From Methylophilaceae bacterium 11 (GTDB lineage Bacteria > Pseudomonadota > Gammaproteobacteria > Burkholderiales > Methylophilaceae), in contig JCKJ01000001.1 in NCBI GenBank assembly GCA_000525025.1, positions 1,364,001 through 1,428,000 of the forward strand: a stretch of 64,000 nt of DNA, in the 5' to 3' direction. Of this stretch, positions 8,101 to 16,840 are shown piece after piece; within the stretch, counting starts at the first letter, position 1, and every line of letters begins with the position of its first letter. The notes beneath the pieces were generated by a model. The model searched no databases. It saw only the letters and a program-made list of their open reading frames with translations, and was not told the DNA's origin. Position numbers and translations under genes: made by a program.

Positions 8101-8667
8101 ATGAATTTAAATTATCTATTTAATGTAATTTATTGCTTAATTATTGCGGCGAGCATTAGTGCCTGCACAGGAAACGCTATGAACGAAGTCAAGCCAGTGA
8201 AGCAAGTTGAGCTTTCCAAATTTATGGGGGATTGGTACGTGATTGCGGTGATTCCCACCATGATAGAAACGCAAGCCTACAACGCGATTGAAAACTACCA
8301 ATTGAATCCAGATGGTACGATTGCCACTACCTTTACCTATTACAAAGGCGGGTTCGATGGCCCGCTTAAAACCTATCACCCCAAAGGCTTTGTGCAGCCC
8401 AATACCGGTAATGCGATTTGGGGCATGCAGTTTATCTGGCCGATTAAGGCGGATTTTCGTATTGCTTACCTAGACCAAGACTATCAACGCACAGTGATTG
8501 CCAGAAATGCGCGTGATTATGTATGGATTATGGCGAGAACGCCAGCCATTGCGGCCACCGACTATGATGAGATGGTGCAATTTGTAAAATCACTGGGTTA
8601 TGACACTGCAAAATTGAGAAAAGTACCGCAATCTTGGCCTGCAACGACTAAATCTTCGGCTGAATAA
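8101..8667 (+). CDS. blc: Lipocalin-family lipoprotein (Blc-like)
   Basis: 188 residues. A lipoprotein signal ends in SISAC (Cys22). After it come the lipocalin signature FMGDWYVIAVIP (GxW motif), strand pattern and the later IAYLDQDYQRTVIARNARDYVWIMAR, typical of bacterial Blc/apolipoprotein-D-like outer-membrane lipocalins, which bind fatty acids or lysophospholipids. It is the fifth gene of the lipid operon, three bases after the secreted protein and one base before the desaturase. That placement suggests it handles the modified or damaged acyl chains made or removed by the pathway. Sure of the family; the ligand is unknown. Confidence 0.88.
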   Translation: MNLNYLFNVIYCLIIAASISACTGNAMNEVKPVKQVELSKFMGDWYVIAVIPTMIETQAYNAIENYQLNPDGTIATTFTYYKGGFDGPLKTYHPKGFVQPNTGNAIWGMQFIWPIKADFRIAYLDQDYQRTVIARNARDYVWIMARTPAIAATDYDEMVQFVKSLGYDTAKLRKVPQSWPATTKSSAE

Positions 8668-8668
8668 T

Positions 8669-9607
8669 ATGCATACGCTACGGATAGGTAAGCTTTTTAA
8701 ATTTCTACTGAGTTGGTTTGATAACCAAGTGGCTTCTGACATGCGCATGCCAAACGTGCATCACATTGATTGGGCGCGCGTGATTCCTTTCGTGGCATTG
8801 CATATTGCTTGCTTGGGCTTGTTTTGGGTGGGTTGGAGCTGGTTTGCCATTGTCTTTGCCATTGCTTTATATGCAGTCCGTATGTTTGCAATCACTGGGT
8901 TTTACCATCGCTACTTTGCCCATAAATCCTTTCAAACCTCACGTTTTGGTCAATTTGTATTTGCCTTAATCGGCGCAACGGCAGTGCAGCGTGGGCCTCT
9001 GTGGTGGGCTGCGCACCACCGCGACCATCATGTACATTCGGACGAAGAGCAAGATGCACACTCCCCTGTTAAACATGGCTTTTTTTGGAGCCATATCGGC
9101 TGGTTTTTATCCAGTGCCAATTTTGCAACCAAATTTGAACGCGTCAAAGAGTTGGCGCAGTTTCCGGAGTTAAGGTTTTTAGACCGCTTCGATATTTTGA
9201 TGCCTATTGCGCTTGCTGTTGCTATTTTTATCACAGGCGAGTTATTGGCACACCATACCCCAGAATTAAACACCAATGGGCTACAGCTGTTGGTATGGGG
9301 GTTTGTGATTTCTACCGTTGTGCTGTATCACGCCACGTTTAGCGTTAACTCCCTCGCCCATGTGTGGGGCAAGCGGCGCTACCAAACGCGCGATCACAGC
9401 CGCAACAATTTCATCATCGCCCTATTTACCTTGGGCGAAGGTTGGCACAACAACCATCACCACTATCCTGGGGCGGCAAAGCAAGGCTTTTATTGGTGGG
9501 AAATTGATTTTACCTACTATGGTTTACGTGTATTAGCTGCGTGTGGGCTGATCTGGAATTTGCGCAAAGTCCCCCATAACATCAGAGAGTCCAAACAGTA
9601 TCGTTAA
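8669..9607 (+). CDS. Membrane fatty-acid desaturase (delta-9 acyl type)
   Basis: 312 residues. It carries the three His boxes of the diiron membrane desaturases: HRYFAHK, HRDHHVHSD and HNNHHHYPG, between four hydrophobic segments, with WWEIDFTYYGLR after the last box as in acyl-CoA/acyl-lipid delta-9 desaturases. It would insert a double bond using O2 and an electron donor. In this operon the product could be the substrate for the two CFA-superfamily methyltransferases, or it may act on an already methylated chain. No ferredoxin or reductase is fused or adjacent; the electron donor must be elsewhere. The start ATG at 8669 lies one base after the lipocalin stop. Confidence 0.9.
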   Translation: MHTLRIGKLFKFLLSWFDNQVASDMRMPNVHHIDWARVIPFVALHIACLGLFWVGWSWFAIVFAIALYAVRMFAITGFYHRYFAHKSFQTSRFGQFVFALIGATAVQRGPLWWAAHHRDHHVHSDEEQDAHSPVKHGFFWSHIGWFLSSANFATKFERVKELAQFPELRFLDRFDILMPIALAVAIFITGELLAHHTPELNTNGLQLLVWGFVISTVVLYHATFSVNSLAHVWGKRRYQTRDHSRNNFIIALFTLGEGWHNNHHHYPGAAKQGFYWWEIDFTYYGLRVLAACGLIWNLRKVPHNIRESKQYR

Positions 9608-9628
9608 GTCAGGAATTACGTTTTAGTC

Positions 9629-10882
9629 ATGAAAATTGCCATCATTGGCAGTGGTATTGCCGGCAATACGCTGGCATATCACCTGCACCCACAACACGAG
9701 ATTACCGTTTTTGAAGCCAATGCGCATATTGGCGGGCATACGCACACCCATGATATCCACTTGTTTGGCAAGCCTTACCAAGTAGACACCGGATTTATTG
9801 TATTTAATGACCGCACTTACCCCAACTTTATTGCATTGTTGGATAAGCTGAATGTGAGCTGGCAACCCAGCGATATGAGCTTTAGCGTGCGCGATGAAGT
9901 ATCTGGATTGGAGTACAACGGTACCAGCATGAATAGCTTATTTGCGCAGCGTAGAAACCTGCTTAAACCCAGCTTCTACCGTATGATTTTGGATATTTTG
10001 CGCTTCAATAAACACGCGGTTGAATTATTGAATGACGGCACTGAAATCACTTTGGGCGCTTATCTTGCACAAGGCCGTTATAGCCAGCCCTTTATTGAAC
10101 ATTATATTATCCCCATGGGCGCTGCTGTTTGGTCGACCGATGCAGCACAGATGCTGGATTTTCCTGCGCGTTTTTTTGTACGTTTTTTTCATCACCACGG
10201 CTTTTTAACGGTCAATAACAGGCCCAAATGGCGTGTGATCCAAGGTGGCTCAAAAAGCTATGTAGAAAAACTTACAGAGTCCTTTAAATCCAACATCAAA
10301 CTTAACACGCCGATTGAAAGTGTGCGTAGGCTCAAAAACACGGTCAAAGTCAAACCTGTTGGGCAAGAGGAACAAACCTTTGATTACGTATTCTTTGCCT
10401 GTCATAGTGACCAAGCATTGGCCATACTGGGCAAGGATGCAACGGCAGCCGAGTGTGAAATATTGGGCGCGATTCCCTATCAGGAAAATACAGTTTATCT
10501 GCACCATGACCGCAGCATGATGCCTAAGCGCAAGCTGGCTTGGGCGGCTTGGAATTACCACATCACAGCCAAGCCATCTGACAAGGTGCAAGTCACCTAT
10601 AACATGAATATCTTGCAGGGGCTGCAATCAGAAGCGCCGATTTTAGTGACGCTGAATCATGTCGATTGGATTAACCCGGCCAAAGTCATCAAACGCCTCA
10701 CTTATATGCACCCTCTATACACGGTGGCAGGTGCAGCGGCTCAAGCAAGGCACGCTGACATCAGCGGGTACAATCGCACCGCCTATGCAGGCGCTTATTG
10801 GCGCAATGGCTTTCATGAAGACGGTGTAGTAAGTGCATTAGCAGCGCTACAGCATTTTGAGCAGTCTCAACATGGTAGCTAG
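9629..10882 (+). CDS. FAD-dependent oxidoreductase, amine-oxidase fold (COG2907 type)
   Basis: 417 residues. The N-terminus has the dinucleotide-binding glycine motif [17 protein letters not shown] followed by an acidic end (VFEAN) and GGHTHTH. The NAD(P)/FAD-binding proteins of COG2907 share [22 protein letters not shown] and the C-terminal [13 protein letters not shown] seen here. Proteins of this type occur beside DUF1365 and CFA-like genes, and in the ChrR/sigma-E singlet-oxygen regulon of purple bacteria. Related FAD enzymes reduce or oxidise methylated fatty acyl chains. It is likely to act as reductase or dehydrogenase on the lipid product. It overlaps the DUF1365 gene by 11 bases. Confidence 0.85.
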   Translation: MKIAIIGSGIAGNTLAYHLHPQHEITVFEANAHIGGHTHTHDIHLFGKPYQVDTGFIVFNDRTYPNFIALLDKLNVSWQPSDMSFSVRDEVSGLEYNGTSMNSLFAQRRNLLKPSFYRMILDILRFNKHAVELLNDGTEITLGAYLAQGRYSQPFIEHYIIPMGAAVWSTDAAQMLDFPARFFVRFFHHHGFLTVNNRPKWRVIQGGSKSYVEKLTESFKSNIKLNTPIESVRRLKNTVKVKPVGQEEQTFDYVFFACHSDQALAILGKDATAAECEILGAIPYQENTVYLHHDRSMMPKRKLAWAAWNYHITAKPSDKVQVTYNMNILQGLQSEAPILVTLNHVDWINPAKVIKRLTYMHPLYTVAGAAAQARHADISGYNRTAYAGAYWRNGFHEDGVVSALAALQHFEQSQHGS

Positions 10883-11648
10883 TGCGATTTACACAGGCTG
10901 GATCACGCATCAACGCTTGATGCCTAAGCGCCATGGCTTTCAATACCAAGTATTTATGATGTATTTGGATTTGGACGAATTACCTGATTTGTTTAATGAA
11001 CACCGTTTTTGGTCTTACAGCAAACGCAATGTGGCATGGTTTAACCGCGCAGACTATTACGGCAACCCCAGTCAGCCACTTAAACAAGCCATCAGTCAGT
11101 TAGTGCAACAAGCCACCGGGCATGCAGTGCGCGGCCCAGTCAGGCTGCTCACTAACATGCGTTACTTTGGTCATTGCTTTAATCCTGTGAGTTTTTATTA
11201 TTGCTTTGAGCCAGATGGCTTTACGCTACAAGCGATTGTCAGCCACATTACCAATACGCCGTGGGGTGAAGATTATGCTTATGTGCACGATTACCACGGA
11301 GTGAAAGAAACAAAGCTGACGCATAACGGCACCATCACCGCTTTTAAGCTATCCAAAGCGTTTCACGTCTCGCCCTTTATGCCTATGCAAATCGAATATG
11401 ACTGGCGCTTTAAACTCGCTGACCAGGCCTTGCTGGTACACATGAAAAATATTGAAGCCGGGCAAGAGATATTTTCCGCTACATTAACGCTGGATCGTCT
11501 AGCACTTACGCCTAAACACCTTAACCGCATGCTGTGGTTGTATCCATTGATGACCGTCAAAGTGGTGGCCGCCATTTATTGGAATGCACTGCGGCTATGG
11601 TTAAAACGTGTTCCTTTTTACTCACATCCCGATACCCATTCATCATGA
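10872..11648 (+). CDS. DUF1365 family protein
   Basis: About 258 residues, opening with [32 protein letters not shown] and containing [16 protein letters not shown], both hallmarks of DUF1365. It is probably soluble or peripheral, with a hydrophobic stretch towards the end. The biochemical role is unproven. The family is nearly always coupled to a COG2907 FAD protein and a CFA-like methyltransferase, exactly as here. A TTG at 10857 would be an earlier start; the ATG at 10872, overlapping the preceding stop region, is preferred. Its TGA overlaps the ATG of the next gene (ATGA). Confidence 0.85.
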   Translation: MVASAIYTGWITHQRLMPKRHGFQYQVFMMYLDLDELPDLFNEHRFWSYSKRNVAWFNRADYYGNPSQPLKQAISQLVQQATGHAVRGPVRLLTNMRYFGHCFNPVSFYYCFEPDGFTLQAIVSHITNTPWGEDYAYVHDYHGVKETKLTHNGTITAFKLSKAFHVSPFMPMQIEYDWRFKLADQALLVHMKNIEAGQEIFSATLTLDRLALTPKHLNRMLWLYPLMTVKVVAAIYWNALRLWLKRVPFYSHPDTHSS

Positions 11649-12916
11649 CTTCACACACGCTGCCGCAAGAAAAGCTGACCACCCTTTTAAAAGCGAAAAG
11701 CCGAGCTAAATGGGTGGCCGATGTTGCCAAAACGCAGGTACTCAAACGCCTGCAACAGTTACGTGTAGGGCAACTTATGCTAGTCGATGGTGAATCAATG
11801 CATACATTTGGGCAGCCCGCTTCAATACAGGCCTCCATACATGTGCATGACCCAAGATTTTATGGCGAGATTGCCTTTGGCGGCAGCATTGGCGCAGGTG
11901 AGGCCTATATGCTGGGCTATTGGACAGCAGACAACCTGACCAATGTCATTCGTTTGATGGTGTTGAATCAACAGGTGATGGACAGCTTAGAAGGTGGGTA
12001 TCAATGGCTGACTAAACCTATGTTTAAAATCATGCATTGGCTCAATAGCAATACCACTGAGGGTAGCCGTAAAAACATTGCCGCACACTATGATTTAGGC
12101 AATGCCATGTTTGCACTGTTTTTAGACGACACCATGATGTATTCCAGCGCGATATTCAACGCAGAAACCCACACCCTACAACAAGCTTCAGAACTCAAGC
12201 TAAAAACCATTTGCGATAAGTTAAACTTGCAACCCGATGACCATGTGATTGAAATTGGCACCGGTTGGGGTGGTTTTGCGATTTACGCCGCTACGCATTA
12301 CGGTTGCAAAGTCACAACCACGACCATTTCTAAGCAACAATATGACTTAGCAAAAGCACGTGTAGCGGCTGCTAACCTGCAAGACAACATCACTTTGTTG
12401 TTAGAAGATTACCGTCATTTAACGGGTACTTACGATAAGTTGGTCTCGATTGAAATGGTGGAAGCTGTTGGCCACCAGTTTTACGATACCTACTTTGCAA
12501 AAGTCAGCAACTTACTCAAACCCAATGGTTTAGCGCTGATTCAAGCCATTACCATTGCGGATCAACGTTATGCTAGCGCAATTCGATCCGTCGATTTTAT
12601 TCAGCGTTACATCTTCCCTGGTTCTAACATTCCCTCAAACACAGCGATGCTAGATAGCATTACACGCATGACAGACATGCGCCTGTTTGATTTGGAAGAC
12701 ATTGGCCCGCACTACGCCACCACCTTGCGCATGTGGCGGGAAAACTTTTTTGCAAATATTACTGCTGTGCGCCAATTGGGCTACTCAGAAGAGTTCATTA
12801 AGATGTGGGAATTCTATTTATGCTATTGCGAAGGTGGCTTTACTGAGCGCGCCTTGGGTGATGTACATTTGCTGCTGGCCAAGCCGGAAAACAGACGCAG
12901 AACAGTACGCACTTAA
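11645..12916 (+). CDS. Cyclopropane-fatty-acid synthase family methyltransferase
   Basis: About 423 residues, last gene of the lipid operon, with ATGA overlap to DUF1365. An N-terminal acyl-binding region is followed by [27 protein letters not shown], then the SAM motif [16 protein letters not shown] and [10 protein letters not shown] (Glu at about 273), and [14 protein letters not shown], all typical of CFA synthases. Unlike E. coli Cfa, the LHTI motif holding bicarbonate reads LIQAITI: the His position is Gln (about residue 300). By family knowledge this subtype occurs in ChrR-regulated and DUF1365-linked clusters and may methylate an acyl double bond without ring closure. The exact product (cyclopropane, methyl-branched or furan precursor) cannot be read from sequence. 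Confidence 0.88.
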   Translation: MTSHTLPQEKLTTLLKAKSRAKWVADVAKTQVLKRLQQLRVGQLMLVDGESMHTFGQPASIQASIHVHDPRFYGEIAFGGSIGAGEAYMLGYWTADNLTNVIRLMVLNQQVMDSLEGGYQWLTKPMFKIMHWLNSNTTEGSRKNIAAHYDLGNAMFALFLDDTMMYSSAIFNAETHTLQQASELKLKTICDKLNLQPDDHVIEIGTGWGGFAIYAATHYGCKVTTTTISKQQYDLAKARVAAANLQDNITLLLEDYRHLTGTYDKLVSIEMVEAVGHQFYDTYFAKVSNLLKPNGLALIQAITIADQRYASAIRSVDFIQRYIFPGSNIPSNTAMLDSITRMTDMRLFDLEDIGPHYATTLRMWRENFFANITAVRQLGYSEEFIKMWEFYLCYCEGGFTERALGDVHLLLAKPENRRRTVRT

Positions 12917-12975
12917 ACACCAGTTTGATAGCAGTGCGCCTGTTAACTTGGTGTACATGTACTTGGTGTTCATGT

Positions 12976-12987
12976 ACTAGGTACACG
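12976..12987 (+). repeat. 12-bp element, inverted partner at 16790-16801
   Basis: ACTAGGTACACG here is matched exactly in inverse orientation by CGTGTACCTAGT at 16790-16801. The two copies sit in the intergenic bases on either side of mnmC plus the TPR-glycosyltransferase gene. It may be a chance match or the scar of an inserted block. Confidence 0.45.
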
Positions 12988-12993
12988 GGTACT

Positions 12994-13002
12994 TGGTATA
13001 CT
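12994..13002 (+). promoter_or_regulatory. Extended -10 promoter candidate for mnmC
   Basis: TGGTATACT fits the extended -10 pattern TGnTAtAcT. The expected transcription start is at about 13009, one base before the mnmC ATG at 13010, so the message would be leaderless. No good -35 box was seen, which extended -10 promoters do not need. Confidence 0.45.
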
Positions 13003-13009
13003 GGCACCC

Positions 13010-14971
13010 ATGCAAACTCCGCCATATCAGCCCCCGCCGCCAGCCCAAGCCAATGCTGTGGACTGGCGAGATGGCCAGCCCTACTCTACACGCTTTGATG
13101 ATGTCTATTTCTCGACGGATCCAGACCACCCACAGCAAGGCATTGCCGAAACCCATTATGTGTTTTTGCAGCACAATCAATTAGAAAATCGCTGGAGACA
13201 TCTGCAACAGCCAACATTCACGATTGCAGAAACTGGGTTTGGCACAGGCTTAAACTTTTTGTGTGCTTGCAAACTTTGGCTGGAAACAGCGCCTAGCCAT
13301 GCCAGACTACATTTTCTCAGCATTGAAAAATACCCACTCACACGGCAGGACATGCAGCTGGCGCATCAAAACTGGCCAGATTTTCAAACACTGTCTCAGG
13401 CATTGCTCGCACAATATGATGGCTTATGTGCAGGGGTGCATCGATTAGCACTCTTTTCTGGACGCGTGCTGCTTACGCTGGCCATAGGCGATATGGCGAG
13501 CCAGCTTCCGCAACTCAATGCATCTGTAGACGCATGGTTTTTAGATGGCTTCTCCCCCGCTAAAAATCCGGACATGTGGCAGCCTGTACTGTATCAACAG
13601 ATGGCACGTTTATCGCATCGCCAAACCACGTTTGCAACGTTTACCAGCGCTGGTTTTGTAAAACGCGGTCTGGCAGAGCGTGGATTTATCACACATAAGG
13701 CTGCCGGCTTTGGGCGTAAGCGTGAAATGCTCTATGGGCAATTTTCTGGCCAAGGTGCAGCGTTATTATCACTACATCTTAATCAAACAGTCGCCGTAAT
13801 TGGTGCTGGCATTGCTGGCTGTGCTACTGCCTATGCTTTGGCCCAACGTGGCATCCATGTAACACTCATAGAGCGGCATAGCCAAATTGCACAAGAAGCC
13901 TCTGGCAATCCTAAGGGTGTGCTATATCCGCGCCTTGCCGGGCACCCCAACGCGCAGGATCGCTTCGCACTCAGCAGCTATCTATACACCTTACGCCTAT
14001 TAAAACAACTAGACTTAGCTGAAGAAAATTTTCAGGCTTGCGGCTTATTGCAACTCGCGTTTAACGCTAAAGAATCGGCACGTATTGCTGAGATCGCGCA
14101 ACGTACCTTGAATGAGGATATTGTGCGTTTTGTCGAGTCTGCACAAGCGAGCGAGCTGGCCGGTGTGCCGCTTGCGCATGCCGGCTTGTATTTTAGCGAG
14201 GGCGGCTGGGTCAACCCAACTGCATTGTGTGCTGCGTTAATACAGCACCCCAATATCACGCTGTGCACGGATACGTCTGCACTTGAACTCTCACAGATAG
14301 ATGACAAGTGGCATATCATCAACGCGCAGCAAGCTGTCATTACTGCAGATAAGGTAGTAATAGCCAACGCAAACGATGCGTTACGCTTTACACAAACCGC
14401 GCATTTACCACTCACCGCAGTGCGCGGGCAAATGACTACCGTGCAAGCCTCAGCAAATAGTCTCGCACTAAACACAGTGCTATGTACGGATGGCTACATT
14501 ACCCCAGCAAGCGCTGGGCAGCATTGCTTGGGCGCAACGTTCTCAGTGGGTGATACGACATTGGATCTGCGTGCAGAAGACAACCAGCACAACCTGGCCA
14601 TGGTGAAAAAAATGTCTCCACAGTTGGCTAGTTTGCAGCATCAAGCCCATGCTGGGCGTGCTGCCCTGCGTTGTGCCACGCCAGATTATCTACCCATGGT
14701 AGGCGCGCTTGTGGATGCGCAATTATTATCTCAGCAGCCACCCAAACACAAAACCAATGCAAGTGCATTACCTTGGCATGCGGGCTTGTATCTGCATGTG
14801 GGGCACGGTACAAAAGGCCTCACCACGGCCCCACTTTGCGCAGAGCTATTAGCCTGCATGATGACTGGGGAACCCTACCCTGTTGAGGCTGAACTTGCCT
14901 TACAGCTCAACCCTAATCGATTTTTATTGCGTGATTTAGGGTTAAAACGACTGGTCAACTTGACTGTTTAA
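13010..14971 (+). CDS. mnmC: Bifunctional tRNA mnm5s2U34 enzyme MnmC
   Basis: Completes mnm5(s2)U34 in tRNA wobble positions. The C-terminal FAD domain removes carboxymethyl from cmnm5U and the N-terminal SAM domain methylates the resulting amine. 653 residues. N-terminal methyltransferase about 1-245: DWRDGQPYSTRFDDVYFS, ETGFGTGLNFL, WFLDGFSPAKNPDMW. FAD domain from about 260: VAVIGAGIAGCATAYALA, EASGNPKGVLYPRL, and the C-terminal HVGHGTKGLTTAPLCAELLA. Length agrees with the fused family type. It lies 93 bases after the CFA gene, behind a 15-bp repeat array, and 15 bases ahead of the TPR gene, with which it may be cotranscribed. Confidence 0.95.
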   Translation: MQTPPYQPPPPAQANAVDWRDGQPYSTRFDDVYFSTDPDHPQQGIAETHYVFLQHNQLENRWRHLQQPTFTIAETGFGTGLNFLCACKLWLETAPSHARLHFLSIEKYPLTRQDMQLAHQNWPDFQTLSQALLAQYDGLCAGVHRLALFSGRVLLTLAIGDMASQLPQLNASVDAWFLDGFSPAKNPDMWQPVLYQQMARLSHRQTTFATFTSAGFVKRGLAERGFITHKAAGFGRKREMLYGQFSGQGAALLSLHLNQTVAVIGAGIAGCATAYALAQRGIHVTLIERHSQIAQEASGNPKGVLYPRLAGHPNAQDRFALSSYLYTLRLLKQLDLAEENFQACGLLQLAFNAKESARIAEIAQRTLNEDIVRFVESAQASELAGVPLAHAGLYFSEGGWVNPTALCAALIQHPNITLCTDTSALELSQIDDKWHIINAQQAVITADKVVIANANDALRFTQTAHLPLTAVRGQMTTVQASANSLALNTVLCTDGYITPASAGQHCLGATFSVGDTTLDLRAEDNQHNLAMVKKMSPQLASLQHQAHAGRAALRCATPDYLPMVGALVDAQLLSQQPPKHKTNASALPWHAGLYLHVGHGTKGLTTAPLCAELLACMMTGEPYPVEAELALQLNPNRFLLRDLGLKRLVNLTV

Positions 14972-14986
14972 GGTAAACTTTCGCGC

Positions 14987-16789
14987 ATGCAAAGTATTCA
15001 GCAGCTATTACAAGCCATTCAGGATAATCCGCGCGTCCCTAGTCTGCATTACGATCTGGGTGGGCTATATTTGGCAGATATGCAGACAGATAAAGCGCGC
15101 GCATGCTATCAACAAGCATTGCGCTTGGCGCCCAATCATCCGCAAATTTTGTTACAACTGGGCAATACGGAAAATACAGCGCAACGCTACCAAGAGGCGA
15201 CGGTGTATTTTAAACAGTGCATCGCCATAACGCCTGATGACGCAGCCGCTTATTACAATCTAGGCAACGCACTACGCGCTCTTGGCCAGCCTGATGAGGC
15301 TGCAAAACAATATCAGCAATCACTCAAGTTAACCCCTAATGATGCAGACGCACACAACAATCTTGGCAATGTATTACGCGATTTAGGTCGCTTGGATGAA
15401 GCCATTGCTTGCTACCAACAGGCATTGGCGATTAACCCGCAGTTACACCATGCGCTGGCGCATTTGATTCATCAAAAGCAGCACATTTGCGATTGGCAAG
15501 GGTTGGACGCGGAAATTGCGCAATTACGCCAAGTGCTTGTGCAGTCGCCACAAGCGCAAATTCCGCCGTTTGCTTTTTTAGCCATGCCCGGCACTACAGC
15601 GCAAGAGCAACTGCAATGTGCCAGCCAATGGGCGCAACAGCAATTTGGGCATATCACCCCGCTCCCGTCTACCCATCAAGGATTTAAAGCTGCCAAACCC
15701 ATTAAAGTTGGTTACTTGGCAGCCGATTTTAGGCTGCATCCGCTGGCTTTTTTAATCACAGAGTTACTGGCCGCGCATGACCGTACTCGTTTCCATATTA
15801 CTGCCTATAGCTACGGGCCCAATGACCATTCTCAAGAGCGCGCTGCCATACAGCATAGTGTGGACCACTTTGAAGATATTCAAACGCTCAGTGATATCGA
15901 AGCAGCGCAGCTGGTGCAAACACAACAGATAGATATTCTGGTGGACTTAACCGGATACACCAAACATAGCCGCACTGCAATTGTTGCCCTAAAACCGGCG
16001 CCCATCAGCATCAATTGGCTAGGTTATCCCGGCAGTATGGGCAAGGTCGGCGCAAAAAGTGTTTTTGACTATGTAATTGTGGATGAAACCATTGCGCCGC
16101 AAGCAGAGTGCTTTGCGGAAGACTGTATTTATCTGCCCTGCTATCAGCCCAACAATCAACATCGTCCAGTTGCCGAGCCATCCAGTAGATCTGCACTTGG
16201 AATTCCGGAAGATGCATTTGTGTTTTGCTGCTTTAACCAGACCTTTAAAATCACCGCTGAGGTCTATGCAGTATGGATGCAGCTACTGCAAGCAATACCC
16301 AATAGCGTATTGTGGCTGCTCGATTGCAATGTTTGGGCCAAAGCCAATTTAATTGCCACCGCCAACCAAGCGGGCATTGCTGCGGAACGCATACTATTTG
16401 CACCAAGAGTGCCTATTGCAGTGCATTTGGCGCGGCATGCACATGCAGATTTGTTTTTGGACACGCAACCTTACAATGCCCACACCACTGCCAGCGATGC
16501 GCTGTGGATGGGTTTGCCTGTATTGACTTGCATGGGCGAGACATTTCCATCCAGAGTGGCTGCCAGCCTACTCCATCAACTTGGTTTAGATGCTCTGGTA
16601 ACACAATCGCTTAGCGAGTTTGCCGAGCGCGCACGCGCACTTGCGCAAGATACTGATCAGCTCAAAGCCGTTAAACAACAGCTCATGACGCAGCGCAAAC
16701 TGCTATTTAACCCAGATGTATTTGTACAAGCTTTAGAAACTGCGTATATTCACGCTTATAATAATTTATGCGCGCCACCCGATGGGTGA
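14987..16789 (+). CDS. TPR protein with O-GlcNAc-transferase-like (GT41) domain
   Basis: 600 residues. About four TPR units fill residues 10-165 (repeats such as AAAYYNLGNALRALGQPDEAAKQYQQSLKLTP). A GT41/SPINDLY-like glycosyltransferase follows: VGYLAADFRLHPLAFL, DILVDLTGYTKHSRTAI, NWLGYPGSMG and the UDP-sugar-binding TASDALWMGLPVLTCMGETFPSR near 495-525. It should transfer a sugar from a nucleotide donor to protein Ser/Thr; acceptors recruited by the TPRs are unknown. No signal peptide, so cytoplasmic. Proximity to a pilus ATPase hints at pilin or other surface-protein glycosylation, but this is conjecture. No Shine-Dalgarno is seen; a weak TAAACT sits at 14974-14979. Confidence 0.85.
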   Translation: MQSIQQLLQAIQDNPRVPSLHYDLGGLYLADMQTDKARACYQQALRLAPNHPQILLQLGNTENTAQRYQEATVYFKQCIAITPDDAAAYYNLGNALRALGQPDEAAKQYQQSLKLTPNDADAHNNLGNVLRDLGRLDEAIACYQQALAINPQLHHALAHLIHQKQHICDWQGLDAEIAQLRQVLVQSPQAQIPPFAFLAMPGTTAQEQLQCASQWAQQQFGHITPLPSTHQGFKAAKPIKVGYLAADFRLHPLAFLITELLAAHDRTRFHITAYSYGPNDHSQERAAIQHSVDHFEDIQTLSDIEAAQLVQTQQIDILVDLTGYTKHSRTAIVALKPAPISINWLGYPGSMGKVGAKSVFDYVIVDETIAPQAECFAEDCIYLPCYQPNNQHRPVAEPSSRSALGIPEDAFVFCCFNQTFKITAEVYAVWMQLLQAIPNSVLWLLDCNVWAKANLIATANQAGIAAERILFAPRVPIAVHLARHAHADLFLDTQPYNAHTTASDALWMGLPVLTCMGETFPSRVAASLLHQLGLDALVTQSLSEFAERARALAQDTDQLKAVKQQLMTQRKLLFNPDVFVQALETAYIHAYNNLCAPPDG

Positions 16790-16801
16790 CGTGTACCTAG
16801 T
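16790..16801 (-). repeat. 12-bp inverted partner of the element at 12976-12987
   Basis: CGTGTACCTAGT is the exact reverse complement of the 12-mer before mnmC. It starts one base after the glycosyltransferase stop. See the note on the first copy. Confidence 0.45.
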
Positions 16802-16840
16802 GTTAATAATCCGTATGATGATTTGAGTGTAAGGGGCAAC

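Larger units (their letters stand above)
12945..13004. repeat. Four tandem 15-bp degenerate repeats upstream of mnmC
   Basis: Four head-to-tail units of exactly 15 bases lie at 12945-12959, 12960-12974, 12975-12989 and 12990-13004. They read AACTTGGTGTACATG, TACTTGGTGTTCATG, TACTAGGTACACGGG and TACTTGGTATACTGG. The consensus is roughly TACTTGGTGTACATG. They fill the gap between the CFA gene and mnmC, and the last unit contains a promoter-like TGGTATACT. The perfect palindrome GTACATGTAC spans the first junction. Confidence 0.85.

Noticed and set aside
12840-13025. Minus-strand frame with repeated VHxHQV residues over the 15-bp repeats
   Set aside because: The protein repeat is only the translation of the DNA repeats; no start signal or homologue is evident and it overlaps two real genes.
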